Shown here: in pieces, positions 44,231 to 52,643 of the stretch | Layout of the letters: every line of letters starts with the position of its first letter | How positions within the stretch are numbered: position 1 is the stretch's first letter | Assembly: GCF_013364155.1 (NCBI RefSeq) | Contig: NZ_CP054916.1 | Location: 6,011,001-6,075,000, forward strand | Direction: 5' to 3' | DNA: 64,000 nucleotides | Origin: Streptomyces sp. NA02950 | GTDB lineage: Bacteria > Actinomycetota > Actinomycetes > Streptomycetales > Streptomycetaceae | The notes under the pieces: model-generated | The model's database searches: none | What the model was told of the DNA's origin: nothing | The model's input: the letters and a program-made list of their open reading frames with translations, nothing else | Made by a program: the position numbers and the translations under genes

Positions 44231-44894
44231 GCAGTTCCACGCACTCGGTCAGCGGCAGCACTCCGGCGCCCAGCGGCAGCGGGGTGGTGTCGTCGGCCGA
44301 GGCGATGTCCTTGACCTGCACATAGCCCAACTGCGGGGCGAGCGCCGCATAGCTGGTCGCCGGATCCTCCCCGGCCAGCCAGGTGTGCATCACATCCCAC
44401 AGCGCCCCGACGCTGCCGTGGCCGACCGGCCCGAGGACCCGCGCCGCGTCGGCCCCGGCCGGATGCGAGTCATGGGTCTCCAGCAGCAGCCGCACGCCCC
44501 GCTCGGCCGCCTGGGGCGCGACGGCGGCGAGCCGCCGGGCGGCCGTCGCGTCGGCCTCGGCCGTGCTCTGGTCACCGCCCCCGGGGAAGACCCGGACGTT
44601 CGGCGCGCCCAGATCGTGCGCGAGCCGCACCAGCTCGCCCAGCTCGGCCAGCACCGGCTCGTCCGGCCCGGCCGCGGCGGCCCGGGCGTACCCCGCGACG
44701 GTCAGGATCTCGATCCCGCCCCCCGCGAACTCCCCCACCACCTGGGCACGCTCCTGGGCCCCGATCCCGGGATGCACCGGCTCCTCGGGGTGGGCGCGCA
44801 GCTCAACCCCGTGATACCCGCTGTCGGCGGCGAGCCGGACCACGTCGCGCAGGGGCATACCGGGGACGCCGAGGGTGGAGAAGGCGAGCTTCAT
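44097..44894 (-). CDS. Sugar phosphate isomerase/epimerase (AP-endonuclease-2 TIM barrel)
   Basis: 265 aa. Start MKLAFSTLGVPGMPLRDVV; then YHGVELRAHPEE, VRVFPGGGDQSTAEADA, VRLLLETHDSHPAG (metal Glu), GALWDVMHTWLAGEDPA (metal Asp/His), YVQVKDI and GWDGWLCWEYEKRW (metal Glu). This is the xylose-isomerase-like fold with a divalent metal centre. Substrate is unknown. Another protein of the fold lies in the LacI-controlled operon at 50 kb. Its 3' end overlaps the broken EamA gene. Confidence 0.9.
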   Translation of the reverse strand: MKLAFSTLGVPGMPLRDVVRLAADSGYHGVELRAHPEEPVHPGIGAQERAQVVGEFAGGGIEILTVAGYARAAAAGPDEPVLAELGELVRLAHDLGAPNVRVFPGGGDQSTAEADATAARRLAAVAPQAAERGVRLLLETHDSHPAGADAARVLGPVGHGSVGALWDVMHTWLAGEDPATSYAALAPQLGYVQVKDIASADDTTPLPLGAGVLPLTECVELLSREGWDGWLCWEYEKRWYPQAPELPGLLAPAREHLLRLLADAA

Positions 44895-45079
44895 GGGGGC
44901 TCCGTTGCTCGTCGGGGATCTTCAACGGGACGCTAAGCAGGGGCACGGGCGTGGTCAATCCCGCCGTGCCGGTCAGGCCCGAACCGGTCGGACGACCGGT
45001 CGCGCCCGCCGGGGGCGGCGGAGCTTGACGGGGGCGGGGGTGGCCCGGGCATCCGGCCGCCGCTGCGGCCATCAGGCCG

Positions 45080-46222
45080 TCAGGCCGTGGTCAGGCGCCA
45101 CAGGGACGTCACTTCCGCGGTGCGGGCCGGGTGGAGGGGGTCGTCCGGCGCGGTCGCGCGGGGGTGGGTGGGGCGGGTGTCCAGGCGGGACACCACCGTC
45201 AGGCCCGCCGAGCCGATCGCGGCCAACAGCTCGGCGCGCGACCGCAGTCCGAGGTGTTCGGCCAGGTCGGAGAGGATCAGCCAGCCCTCGCCGCCCGGCG
45301 TGAGGTGGGCGGCGAGGCCGTCGAGGAAGCCGCGCAGCATCCGGCTCCCGGGGTCGTACACCGCGTACTCCACCGGGGAGGAGGGGCGCGCCGGTACCCA
45401 GGGCGGGTTGCAGACGATCAGCGGGGCGCGGCCCGGCGGGAAGAGGTCGGCCCGGACCACGTCCACCCGTTCGGACAGACCCAGCCGGGCGACGTTCTCC
45501 CGGGCGCACACCAGCGCCCGCGGGTCCTGGTCCGTGGCCACCACCCGGGCGATCCCCCGCCGTGCCAGTACGGCCGCGAGGACACCGGTGCCGGTGCCGA
45601 TGTCGAACGCGGTCCCGCCCGGCGGCAGTGGCGCGTCGGCCACCAGGTCGACGTATTCGCCGCGCACCGGGGAGAAGACCCCGTAGTGCGGATGGACCCG
45701 GTCGCCGCCCAGCGCCGGTACCTCCACGCCCTTGCGGCGCCACTCGTGCGCGCCGATCAGGCCCAGTAGCTCGCGCAGCGAGGTGACGGAGGGCGCGTCG
45801 GCCGGGCCGTACGCCTCCGCGCACGCCTCCCGTACGTCCGGCGCGCGGCGCAGCGGGACGCGGAAGTCGGCGTCCAGCGGCACCAGCAGCATGCCCAGCA
45901 GCCGGGCCCGCCGAAACTGCGCCTGGCGGTGCCGGTGGAACGCCTCGGCGGGGGAGTCGGCGGGCGCTCGCCGCCCGCGCGCCCGGCGCGGGCCCCGGTC
46001 GACCCGGCGGGACACCGCCGTCAGCAGCTGACGGGCGCCCTGGTAGTCGCCGCGCCACAGCAGCGCGGTGCCCTCGCAGACCAGCCGGTAGGCGGTGTCG
46101 GCCGCCGTCCGGTCGTCCGCGATCTCGACCCGCCCGGGCGGCGGGGCGCCGCTCTCGGAGCGCCAGTGGGCGGAGTGGGACCGGCCGTCCTCGGTCCAGT
46201 GGATGACGTGCTGCGTAGTCAG
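45080..46222 (-). CDS. Class I SAM methyltransferase, apparent CTG start
   Basis: 380 aa if translation begins at CTG 46222. Between the in-frame TGA (46238-46240) and GTG 46015 there is no ATG, GTG or TTG, yet the sequence is clearly coding: TTQHVIHWTEDGRSHSAHWR, VEIADDRTAADTAYRLVCEG, LLWRGDYQGARQLL. AAAGGG sits 7 nt before the CTG, a good ribosome site. The SAM domain has FDIGTGTGVLAAVLARRG, VVATDQDPRAL and IVCNPPWVPA (NPPW, as in N5-glutamine/amino methyltransferases). Target unknown. Starting at GTG 46015 would remove 69 conserved-looking residues. A one-base error hiding a normal start is the alternative. Confidence 0.82.
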   Translation of the reverse strand: MTTQHVIHWTEDGRSHSAHWRSESGAPPPGRVEIADDRTAADTAYRLVCEGTALLWRGDYQGARQLLTAVSRRVDRGPRRARGRRAPADSPAEAFHRHRQAQFRRARLLGMLLVPLDADFRVPLRRAPDVREACAEAYGPADAPSVTSLRELLGLIGAHEWRRKGVEVPALGGDRVHPHYGVFSPVRGEYVDLVADAPLPPGGTAFDIGTGTGVLAAVLARRGIARVVATDQDPRALVCARENVARLGLSERVDVVRADLFPPGRAPLIVCNPPWVPARPSSPVEYAVYDPGSRMLRGFLDGLAAHLTPGGEGWLILSDLAEHLGLRSRAELLAAIGSAGLTVVSRLDTRPTHPRATAPDDPLHPARTAEVTSLWRLTTA

Positions 46223-46379
46223 GGGGACACCCTTTGCTCATGCGCCTGCTCGTGCGCCGTTCGTGTGGCCCGATCCTCGCCGCCCCGGCGCGGTCGCGCG
46301 AGCGGATTTCCGGACGGGTGGGCCTCGTCAACGAGCCGTGTCACACGCGTGGGTGACGTCCCCTCGGAGAGGCGTGGTG

Positions 46380-47432
46380 TCAGCCCCGCGGCGGCGGTGC
46401 CGTCGACGACCGCGCCATCAGCTCGCCCCGCACCATCGCCACCCCGCCCGGCGGCTGCGGCTCACGGCCCAGCGCCAGCCGCCCCGCCCGTATCCCCGCC
46501 TCGTGCAGCGGCAGCCGGACCGTGGTGAGCGAGGGCACCGCGTCCGCGCTGAACGGCAGATCGTCGAAGCCCGCGACCGACACGTCCTCGGGTATCCGCA
46601 GCCCCCGGTCGCGCAGCGCCGCGCAGACGCCCAGCGCGATGGTGTCGTTGGCCGCGACGATCGCGGTCAGGCCGCCGTCGCGGCGCAGCAGCTCGAGGGT
46701 GGCGTCGTAGCCGGAGGGGCGGTCGTACAGGCCGTGCACGGTCAGCCGCTCGGCGTCCTCCTCCAGCCCGGCCGCGGCCAGCGCGGCGCGGTGGCCCTCC
46801 AGCCGGTGGCGGGTGGTGGTGCGCTCGGAGGGGCCCGCCACATAGCCGATCCGGCGGTGGCCGAGGGTCACCAGATGCTCGGTCAGCCGGCGCGCCCCGC
46901 CGCGGTTGTCGAACGCGAGGGTCACCGAGTCCTCCAGCGGCGGACGGCCGCACAGCACCACCCGGGTGCCGGATGCGGCGAGCCGGGAGACCTTGGTGGC
47001 CACCGCCGCGGCGTGGTCGGGCTGTTCGGCCGCGCCGCCGGTCAGCACCACCGCCGCCGCGCGCTGCCGCTGGAGGAGGGTGAGGTACATCAGCTCGCGC
47101 TCGGGCGAACCGCCCGTACTGCAGATGACGGCCAGCTTCTCGCCCCCGCGTCCCGGCGCGCCGACGGGAGCGCCCATCTCGGACTGCACCGCGCCCGCGA
47201 TGATGCCGAAGAAAGGGTCGGCGATGTCGTTGACCAGGACCCCGACCAGATCGGATGTGGCGGCGGCGAGAGCGCTTGCCGGGCCGTTGACCACGTACTC
47301 CAGTTCGTCGACGGCGCGCAGCACCCGCGCCCTGGTCGATTGGGCGACCGGGTAGTTGCCGCTCAGGACACGCGACACGGTGGCCGCCGAGACCCGAGCC
47401 CGTGCCGCCACATCGGCCAGGGTCACTGCCAT
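46380..47432 (-). CDS. LacI-family repressor of the DUF993 operon
   Basis: 350 aa from ATG 47432 with GGAGGAAAC upstream. The HTH (VTLADVAARARVSAATVSRVLSGNYPV) and hinge are normal. The sugar-binding domain shows the usual VGVLVNDIADPFFGIIAGAV, VVLCGRPP, RIGYVAGPSE, AIVAANDTIALGVCAALRDRGLRIPEDVSVAGFDDLPFS. It is divergent from the oxidoreductase/DUF993/isomerase operon, with a GAAAGCGCTTAC site between them, so it is the likely repressor responding to the operon's sugar substrate. Confidence 0.92.
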   Translation of the reverse strand: MAVTLADVAARARVSAATVSRVLSGNYPVAQSTRARVLRAVDELEYVVNGPASALAAATSDLVGVLVNDIADPFFGIIAGAVQSEMGAPVGAPGRGGEKLAVICSTGGSPERELMYLTLLQRQRAAAVVLTGGAAEQPDHAAAVATKVSRLAASGTRVVLCGRPPLEDSVTLAFDNRGGARRLTEHLVTLGHRRIGYVAGPSERTTTRHRLEGHRAALAAAGLEEDAERLTVHGLYDRPSGYDATLELLRRDGGLTAIVAANDTIALGVCAALRDRGLRIPEDVSVAGFDDLPFSADAVPSLTTVRLPLHEAGIRAGRLALGREPQPPGGVAMVRGELMARSSTAPPPRG

Positions 47433-47684
47433 GTTTCCTCCGTCGGTTGGTCACCTGGGGTACGCCGCGCGCGCCGGTCGAGGCGGCGTCCATGGTCTCA
47501 CTGCCCACCGTCACCGTGGTCGGGGATTCGGGGCGTTGGCCCGTCCGTTGCGGTCCGGTGCGGCCCCCGTGCCCGCCGCACGCCACGCGCCACCGGCCGT
47601 CGCCGCATGGCGCGAACTGTCCCATGACGGCCGGGGTGTCCCATCTGTACAGGGTGGTACGGGGCGGCTAGCGTGAAAGATCCA

Positions 47685-47696
47685 GAAAGCGCTTAC
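47685..47696. promoter_or_regulatory. LacI-type operator
   Basis: GAAAGCGCTTAC, with a core palindrome AAGCGCTT (47687-47694), lies 30 bp before the oxidoreductase start codon. It fits the GAAAGCGCTTTC-like sites used by actinobacterial LacI proteins and would block the operon promoter. Confidence 0.65.
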
Positions 47697-47725
47697 CGTG
47701 CCGTCCCGTGAGGAGAAGAAGCCAC

Positions 47726-48886
47726 GTGACACGCAAGACCGTGCGGATCGCCATGAACGGTGTGACCGGCCGGATGGGCTATCGGCAGCATCTCGTCCGC
47801 TCCCTCCTCGCCCTGCGCGAACAGGGCGGCCTCGACCTCGGCGACGGCCGGGTGCTGTGGCCGCGTCCGCTGCTCGTCGGCCGCCGGGAGCACGCCCTGA
47901 AGGCGATCGCCGAGCGCCACGGCCTCGACCCCGTCGCCGACGTGTCCACCGACGTGGACGCCGTCCTGGCCGACGAGAGCGTGGACATCTACTTCGACGC
48001 ACAGGTCACCGCGGCGCGGGAGGACGCCCTGAAGAAGGCCATCGCGGCGGGCAAGCACCTCTACACCGAGAAGCCGACGGCCACCGGCCTGGACGCGGCC
48101 CTGGAACTGGCCAGGCTGGCCCGGGCGGCGGGCGTCCGGCACGGTGTGGTCCAGGACAAGATCTTCCTCCCCGGGCTGCTGAAGCTGAAGCGCCTCGTCG
48201 ACTGCGGATTCTTCGGCCGGATCCTCTCGGTCCGCGGCGAGTTCGGCTACTGGGTCTTCGAGGGCGACTGGCAGGACGCCCAGCGGCCGTCCTGGAACTA
48301 CCGTGCGGAGGACGGCGGTGGCATCGTCGTCGACATGTTCCCGCACTGGGAGTACGTGCTGCACGAGCTGTTCGGCGCCGTGCGCAGCGTCCAGGCGCAG
48401 GCCACCACCCATATCCCGACCCGCTGGGACGAGCGGGGCAAACCGTACGACGCCACCGCCGAGGACGCCGCGTACGGCATCTTCCGGCTGGAGGGCGGCG
48501 CCATCGCGCAGATCAACTCCTCCTGGGCGGTCCGCGTCCACCGCGACGAACTGGTGGAGTTCCAGGTGGACGGCACCGAGGGTTCGGCCGTCGCGGGGCT
48601 GCGGGGCTGCCGCGTACAGCACCGTTCGGCCACCCCCAAACCCGTCTGGAACCCCGACCTCCCGGCCACCGAGTCCTTCCGCGGCCAGTGGCAGGAGGTC
48701 CCGGACAACGGGGAATTCGACAACGGCTTCAAGACACAGTGGGAGCTCTTCCTGCGCCATGTGGTGCTGGACGAGCCCTGGCGCTGGGACCTGCTGGCGG
48801 GGGCCCGCGGGGTCCAGCTCGCCGAGCTGGGGCTGAAGTCGTCGGCCGAGGGGCGCCGGCTGGACGTACCGGAGCTGAGCCTGTGA
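47726..48886 (+). CDS. Gfo/Idh/MocA-family oxidoreductase
   Basis: 386 aa from GTG 47726 with GAGGAGAAG upstream. The Rossmann start RIAMNGVTGRMGYRQHLVRSL replaces the usual GxGxxG by NGVTGRMG. EKP (LYTEKPTATGL) is the family's catalytic-region motif, followed by GVVQDKIFLPGLLKLKRL. The C-terminal alpha/beta domain has GEFGYWVFEGDWQDAQRPSWNYRAEDGGG with the expected active-site acids. It oxidises or epimerises a sugar or cyclitol with NAD(P). It is first in a coupled operon: its stop overlaps the DUF993 start (GTGA). Confidence 0.9.
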   Translation: MTRKTVRIAMNGVTGRMGYRQHLVRSLLALREQGGLDLGDGRVLWPRPLLVGRREHALKAIAERHGLDPVADVSTDVDAVLADESVDIYFDAQVTAAREDALKKAIAAGKHLYTEKPTATGLDAALELARLARAAGVRHGVVQDKIFLPGLLKLKRLVDCGFFGRILSVRGEFGYWVFEGDWQDAQRPSWNYRAEDGGGIVVDMFPHWEYVLHELFGAVRSVQAQATTHIPTRWDERGKPYDATAEDAAYGIFRLEGGAIAQINSSWAVRVHRDELVEFQVDGTEGSAVAGLRGCRVQHRSATPKPVWNPDLPATESFRGQWQEVPDNGEFDNGFKTQWELFLRHVVLDEPWRWDLLAGARGVQLAELGLKSSAEGRRLDVPELSL

Positions 48887-50055
48887 TCCTCCACCTCCCC
48901 GCGCCGGGCGGCGCGACCCGCCCCTACCGGCCGTGCGCCGAGCCCGCCCGCTACGTCCCGGGCGGCGCCCCGCTCACCTCCCGCGTGGTGTTCGCGGCCG
49001 CTCATGTGGTCGCCGATCCGTACGCCGAAACCGGCCCCGGCGGCCCGGCCGCCGTGGACTGGGACGCGACCCTCGCCTTCCGCCGCCATCTGTGGTCCCA
49101 CGGGCTGGGTGTGGCCGAGGCGATGGACACCGCACAGCGCGGGATGGGCCTGGACTGGGCCGGCGCGGCCGAGCTGATCCGCCGCTCGGCCGCCGAGGCC
49201 GACGCGGTGGGCGGACCGCTCGTCTGCGGTGCGGGCACCGACCAGCTCGCCGTCACCGGGATCGGCTTCCCGTACGGTCTGGACGAGGTGCGCGCCGCCT
49301 ACGAGGAACAGCTCGCCGTCTGCGAGGAGTCGGGCGCCCGTGCGGTGCTGATGGCCTCGCGGGCGCTGGCCGCCGTGGCCAAGGGACCAAAGGACTATCT
49401 CGAGGTCTACGGCCGTCTGCTCGAGCAGGTGTCCGCGCCGGTCGTGCTGCACTGGCTGGGCCCGATGTTCGACCCGGCGCTGGAGGGCTACTGGGGCAGC
49501 GCCGACCCGGACCACGCCACCCGCACCGTACTGGAACTGATCGCCGCCCACCCCGGCAAGGTCGACGGCATCAAGGTCTCCCTGCTCGACGCCCGCCGCG
49601 AGAGCGAGCTGCGCCGTCTGCTCCCGGACGGGGTGCGCTGCTACACCGGCGACGACTTCCACTACCCCGAACTGATCGAGGGCGACGACCACGGCGCGAG
49701 CCACGCCCTGCTCGGTGTCTTCGACCCGCTGGCGCCCGTGGCGGCCGAAGCGGTCCGCGCGCTGGACGCGGACGACGCGCCGGGCTTCCGCGCGCTGCTC
49801 GACCCGACGGTGGAGCTGGCCCGCCACCTCTTCCGGGAGCCGACCCGCTTCTACAAGACCGGTGTGGTACTGCTGGCGTGGCTGGCCGGGCACCAGTCGC
49901 ACTTCACGATGGTGGGCGGCCTCCAGTCGGCCCGTTCGCTGCCGCATCTGGCGCGCGCGTACGAACTGGCCGACGGACTCGGTCTGTTCCCGGACCCGGA
50001 GGCGGCCGCCGGGCGGATGCGGCATCTGCTGATCGTCCAGGGGGTCGCCCAGTGA
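48883..50055 (+). CDS. DUF993 family protein (DHDPS-like TIM barrel)
   Basis: 390 aa from GTG 48883, overlapping the previous stop by 4 nt. I recognise DUF993, a divergent dihydrodipicolinate-synthase/NAL relative: AAAHVVADPY, LRRHLW-like LAFRRHLWSHGLGVAEAMDTAQRGMGLDW, VCGAGTDQ, and a Lys in the position expected of the Schiff-base residue (KVDGIKVSLLDARRE). It probably cleaves or forms a C-C bond in a 2-oxo-sugar acid (aldolase or dehydratase). The reaction is not established. It sits between the oxidoreductase and an isomerase in one translationally coupled operon. Confidence 0.87.
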   Translation: MILHLPAPGGATRPYRPCAEPARYVPGGAPLTSRVVFAAAHVVADPYAETGPGGPAAVDWDATLAFRRHLWSHGLGVAEAMDTAQRGMGLDWAGAAELIRRSAAEADAVGGPLVCGAGTDQLAVTGIGFPYGLDEVRAAYEEQLAVCEESGARAVLMASRALAAVAKGPKDYLEVYGRLLEQVSAPVVLHWLGPMFDPALEGYWGSADPDHATRTVLELIAAHPGKVDGIKVSLLDARRESELRRLLPDGVRCYTGDDFHYPELIEGDDHGASHALLGVFDPLAPVAAEAVRALDADDAPGFRALLDPTVELARHLFREPTRFYKTGVVLLAWLAGHQSHFTMVGGLQSARSLPHLARAYELADGLGLFPDPEAAAGRMRHLLIVQGVAQ

Positions 50056-50066
50056 GGGGTCGCGCA

Positions 50067-50957
50067 GTGAGCGGTGACCGTCGGCTGGACCGTCTGAGCC
50101 TCAACCAGGAGACCATCCGGCAGTGGTCGCTGCCCGAGCTGGCCGAGGGCTGTGCGGCGGCCGGGGTGCCCGGGGTCGGCCTGTGGCGGGCGCCGGTCCG
50201 GGCGTACGGGGTCGAGGCCGCCGCCCGGCTGGTCCGCGCCGCCGGGCTGACCGTCACCTCGCTGTGCCGGGGCGGTTTCTTCACCGCCGTGGACCCGGCC
50301 GAGCGTGCCGCCGCCCTCGACGACAACCGCGCCGCGATCGACGAGGCCGCCACCCTCGGCACCGGCACCCTCGTCCTGGTCTCCGGCGGCCTGCCGACCG
50401 GCAGCCGCGATCTGACCGGCGCCCGTGAGCGGATCGCGGACGCGCTGGCGGAGGTGAGTCCGTACGCCGCCGAGCGCGGGGTGCGCCTGGCCATCGAGCC
50501 GCTGCACCCCATGTACGCCGCCGACCGCTGTGTGGTCTCGACCCTCGCCCAGGCGCTGGACCTGGCCGAGCGCTTCCCGGCCGAGCGGGTGGGCGTGGTC
50601 GTGGACAGCTACCACCTGTGGTGGGACGACACCGTGGCCGCACAGATCGCCCGGGCGGGCGCCGGTGGCCGGATCGCCGCCTTCCAGCTCGCGGACTGGA
50701 TCACCCCGCTCCCGGCGGGGGTGCTGCTGGGACGGGGTCAGCTCGGGGACGGCTCGATCGATCTGAGGTGGTTCCGCGAGCGGGTCGACGCGGCCGGGTA
50801 CGACGGGCCGATCGAGGTCGAGATCTTCAACCCGGCGCTGTGGGAGCGGGACGGGGCGGAGGTGCTGGCCGAAGTCGCCGGCCGTTACGTGTCCTTGGTG
50901 CTGCCCGAGCCGTCGCCCTCACCGGTCCCGTCCGGACCGCCCGACCCGGCGGGCTGA
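50067..50957 (+). CDS. Sugar phosphate isomerase/epimerase of the DUF993 operon
   Basis: 296 aa from GTG 50067 (GAGGGG 7 nt upstream); GTG 50052, which overlaps the previous stop, is possible. Xylose-isomerase-like TIM barrel: WSLPELAEGCAAAGVPGVGLWR, GVRLAIEPLHPMYAADRCVVSTL (metal Glu), GVVVDSYHLWWDD (metal Asp/His), AAFQLADW, and GPIEVEIFNPALW (metal Glu). Together with the oxidoreductase and DUF993 protein it completes a three-step sugar or cyclitol pathway. Its 3' end overlaps the convergent membrane-protein gene by 73 bp. Confidence 0.9.
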   Translation: MSGDRRLDRLSLNQETIRQWSLPELAEGCAAAGVPGVGLWRAPVRAYGVEAAARLVRAAGLTVTSLCRGGFFTAVDPAERAAALDDNRAAIDEAATLGTGTLVLVSGGLPTGSRDLTGARERIADALAEVSPYAAERGVRLAIEPLHPMYAADRCVVSTLAQALDLAERFPAERVGVVVDSYHLWWDDTVAAQIARAGAGGRIAAFQLADWITPLPAGVLLGRGQLGDGSIDLRWFRERVDAAGYDGPIEVEIFNPALWERDGAEVLAEVAGRYVSLVLPEPSPSPVPSGPPDPAG

Positions 50958-51307
50958 GCGGACGACGCCTTGTCCGCGACCATCACCTCGGACACGTACT
51001 CCCGCACCCGGAGGGTCGTGGTGCCGCTGGTGTACAGCCCCATGCCCAGCATGCCGAGCGGCACCGAGGCCGCGAGGATCCCGGTCATGGTCGTCCAGGG
51101 GCGTTCCTCCTCGCAGTCCTCGTAGACGTGGTCGCGGAAGGCGGGCGCGTCACAGTGGTTGGAATACTCCGCGCTCTCGAACGGGGTGAACATCAGCATG
51201 GCCAGGTACGCCCAGCTCAACCCCGCCAGGAACAGCAGCCCCAGCCCCGAGGCGCGCATCCGCTGTGCCCGCACCACCCACGCCGTGCTCTCGACCGCCC
51301 CGTTCAT
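50885..51307 (-). CDS. Two-helix membrane protein
   Basis: 140 aa from ATG 51307, where GGAGGG lies 6 nt upstream; ATG 51313 overlaps that site. Helix 1 (GLGLLFLAGLSWAYLAMLMF) and helix 2 (TGILAASVPLGMLGMGLYTSG) flank an outside loop with two Cys (SNHCDAPAFRDHVYEDCEEE) that could form a disulfide. A Gly/Ser/Asp-rich C-terminal tail follows. Function is unknown. The 3' end overlaps the isomerase gene on the other strand. Confidence 0.75.
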   Translation of the reverse strand: MNGAVESTAWVVRAQRMRASGLGLLFLAGLSWAYLAMLMFTPFESAEYSNHCDAPAFRDHVYEDCEEERPWTTMTGILAASVPLGMLGMGLYTSGTTTLRVREYVSEVMVADKASSAQPAGSGGPDGTGEGDGSGSTKDT

Positions 51308-51414
51308 GTCCATCCCTCCGTCGGAACGCAAAGGACACGAAACTAACAGCATGGTCAGGGGAGTTCGGAGCCGGGTCAGGAGCCGCTCGCTGTGATGGCT
51401 GGTTGCTGCGGGGG

Positions 51415-51624
51415 TCAGGTGGCGGGGAACTCTCCGCGCTTGAGGGCGGCGACGAACGACGACCAAGCGCACGGCTCGAAGGCGAGCGCCGGGCCGTTGG
51501 GGTCCTTGCTGTCGCGGACCGGGACCTCGCCGCGCGAGGCGATGAGGTTGGCGGCCACCTCCACGCAGGCGCCGCCGTTGCTGCTGTACGAGGACGTGAA
51601 CCAACGGGGGGTTTCGGTCGTCAC
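51415..51624 (-). CDS. DUF397 protein, without its usual XRE partner
   Basis: 69 aa, the standard DUF397 size, from GTG 51624 with AAGGGG 6-7 nt upstream. Signature pieces: WFTSSYSSNGGACVEVAANL, VPVRDSKDPNGPAL, WSSFVAALKRGEF. DUF397 proteins normally lie directly downstream of an XRE/DUF5753 regulator (WhiJ/BldB-type loci in Streptomyces) and are thought to antagonise it, in a toxin-antitoxin-like or developmental switch. Here the upstream side is empty of an XRE gene, so this copy is an orphan. Small Cys protein genes of the type often seen in such loci lie divergently. Confidence 0.92.
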   Translation of the reverse strand: MTTETPRWFTSSYSSNGGACVEVAANLIASRGEVPVRDSKDPNGPALAFEPCAWSSFVAALKRGEFPAT

Positions 51625-51768
51625 GGGGTACCCCTTCGCCCCCGGTCCACCGGATGGCGACGGGGCCGCCATGATCCGGCCCTCCATCGTCGCGCACGAA
51701 CGGCGGCGCAGGAGCCGCCCGCGGGTGGGGCTGTTGGTGTGTGCGCCGCACGGGATGGTGATGACGCG

Positions 51769-52089
51769 GTGACCGCCGACGACCGGACCACGCCCGTCCC
51801 GTCGCCCGGCTGCGCTCTGTGCGCCACCCCCGGCGACTTCGGACCCCACCACCGCGCCGTGCCGCGTTCGGGCCTGTGCCCGGCGTGCGTCGAGGCCGGA
51901 AAGCCCACCCGCGACGGCCTTGAGCAGGCCGTCGTGATCGTGGCCGGACAGTCCCTCGCAGGGGCCGAGTCCCTCGACCTGGCCGACGCCGCACCGGAGC
52001 AACTGGCCTACCACCTCGGTGCGGTGAAACGCAGCCTGCGCGCCGTACTCCAGCTCCTCGCGCCGGTCGACGGAGAGGGGGCTCGGTGA
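51769..52089 (+). CDS. Small Cys-pair protein of a DUF397-type locus
   Basis: 106 aa from GTG 51769. Two close Cys pairs, CALC near the start and LCPAC about 25 residues later, could bind zinc. A helical C-terminus follows (LEQAVVIVAGQSLAGAESLDLADAAPEQLAYHLGAVKRSLRAVLQLL). I know similar small proteins beside DUF397/XRE loci but not their function. Its stop overlaps the next start (TGATG), so the two are coupled. Divergent from the DUF397 gene. Confidence 0.7.
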   Translation: MTADDRTTPVPSPGCALCATPGDFGPHHRAVPRSGLCPACVEAGKPTRDGLEQAVVIVAGQSLAGAESLDLADAAPEQLAYHLGAVKRSLRAVLQLLAPVDGEGAR

Positions 52090-52305
52090 TGGCCCACAAC
52101 GAGCCGTACCGGGGCGAGCGGCCCCGGATGACGATGCGCCGTCTACACCATGGCCCGCGACGGGATCGTGACCGCGCGGCGGGCGGCGGTGGCCGTCCTC
52201 GTCGGCAAGGACACGGACGCCTACGGGTTGGGGCAGGCGTGGCCGCCGTGCCAGTGCCCCCGCCACCGCGACGACAACAGGCCGGACCGCTTCCGGCGGT
52301 CTTGA
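52089..52305 (+). pseudogene. Small gene broken by a one-base insertion
   Basis: Frame 1 from ATG 52089 reads MAHNEPYRGERPRMTMR, then turns into low-complexity Arg/His sequence. Frame 2 from about 52141 reads VYTMARDGIVTARRAAVAVL, then VGKDTDAYGLGQAWPPCQCPRHRDDNRPDRFRRS and stops at 52305. Removing one base in GCGCC at 52136-52140 joins them into a protein of about 71 aa with a CQCPRH motif. Frame 2 alone could start at ATG 52150 (51 aa), so a shorter product is possible. Sequencing error is an alternative. Confidence 0.65.
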
Positions 52306-52643
52306 GACGGCCGTCGGCCCCCCGTACCCGCCGTGCCCCTGGGCGGTGGCCGCGGTGGGCGGTTTCCAGGTCCCGGTCGCCGTGCTTCCCGTGGCAGACG
52401 GCCGGGCCCCGCCGAGGCCGGATAACGGATCGATAACTCCGGGAAATCGTGCAACCCTCCCGGGCCCCGGCGGGTCGTACGGGGCATCGGGCTTTCCGGG
52501 GAGGGATCCGGGGGGATCGAGGGAAAGCCCTGAGGAGGGGAATACGAGGGGCCCGGTCCGCGGACCGGGCCCCTCGAGTGTGCTCAGCCGGCGGTGCGCA
52601 TGCGCAAGGCGCACCGCACCCGGCGTCAGAACGGTGCCGCGCG
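52306..52643. other. Spacer between the DUF397 locus and the ribose operon
   Basis: About 338 bp with no convincing frame. It contains the strong terminator hairpin of the ribose operon near its right end. Confidence 0.6.
52545..52576 (-). terminator. Terminator of the ribose operon
   Basis: A perfect palindrome with 16-bp arms and no spacer (CGAGGGGCCCGGTCCG and its complement) lies 67 bp past the rbsD stop. In RNA it would form a stem of about 14 bp with a CGCG loop. It could act in both directions. Confidence 0.85.

Noticed and set aside
45072..46331. 419-codon minus-strand frame starting at ATG 46242 over the methyltransferase
   Set aside because: It begins with ATG but is Arg/Pro/Gly-rich noise; the SAM-binding motifs are in the frame that starts at CTG 46222.
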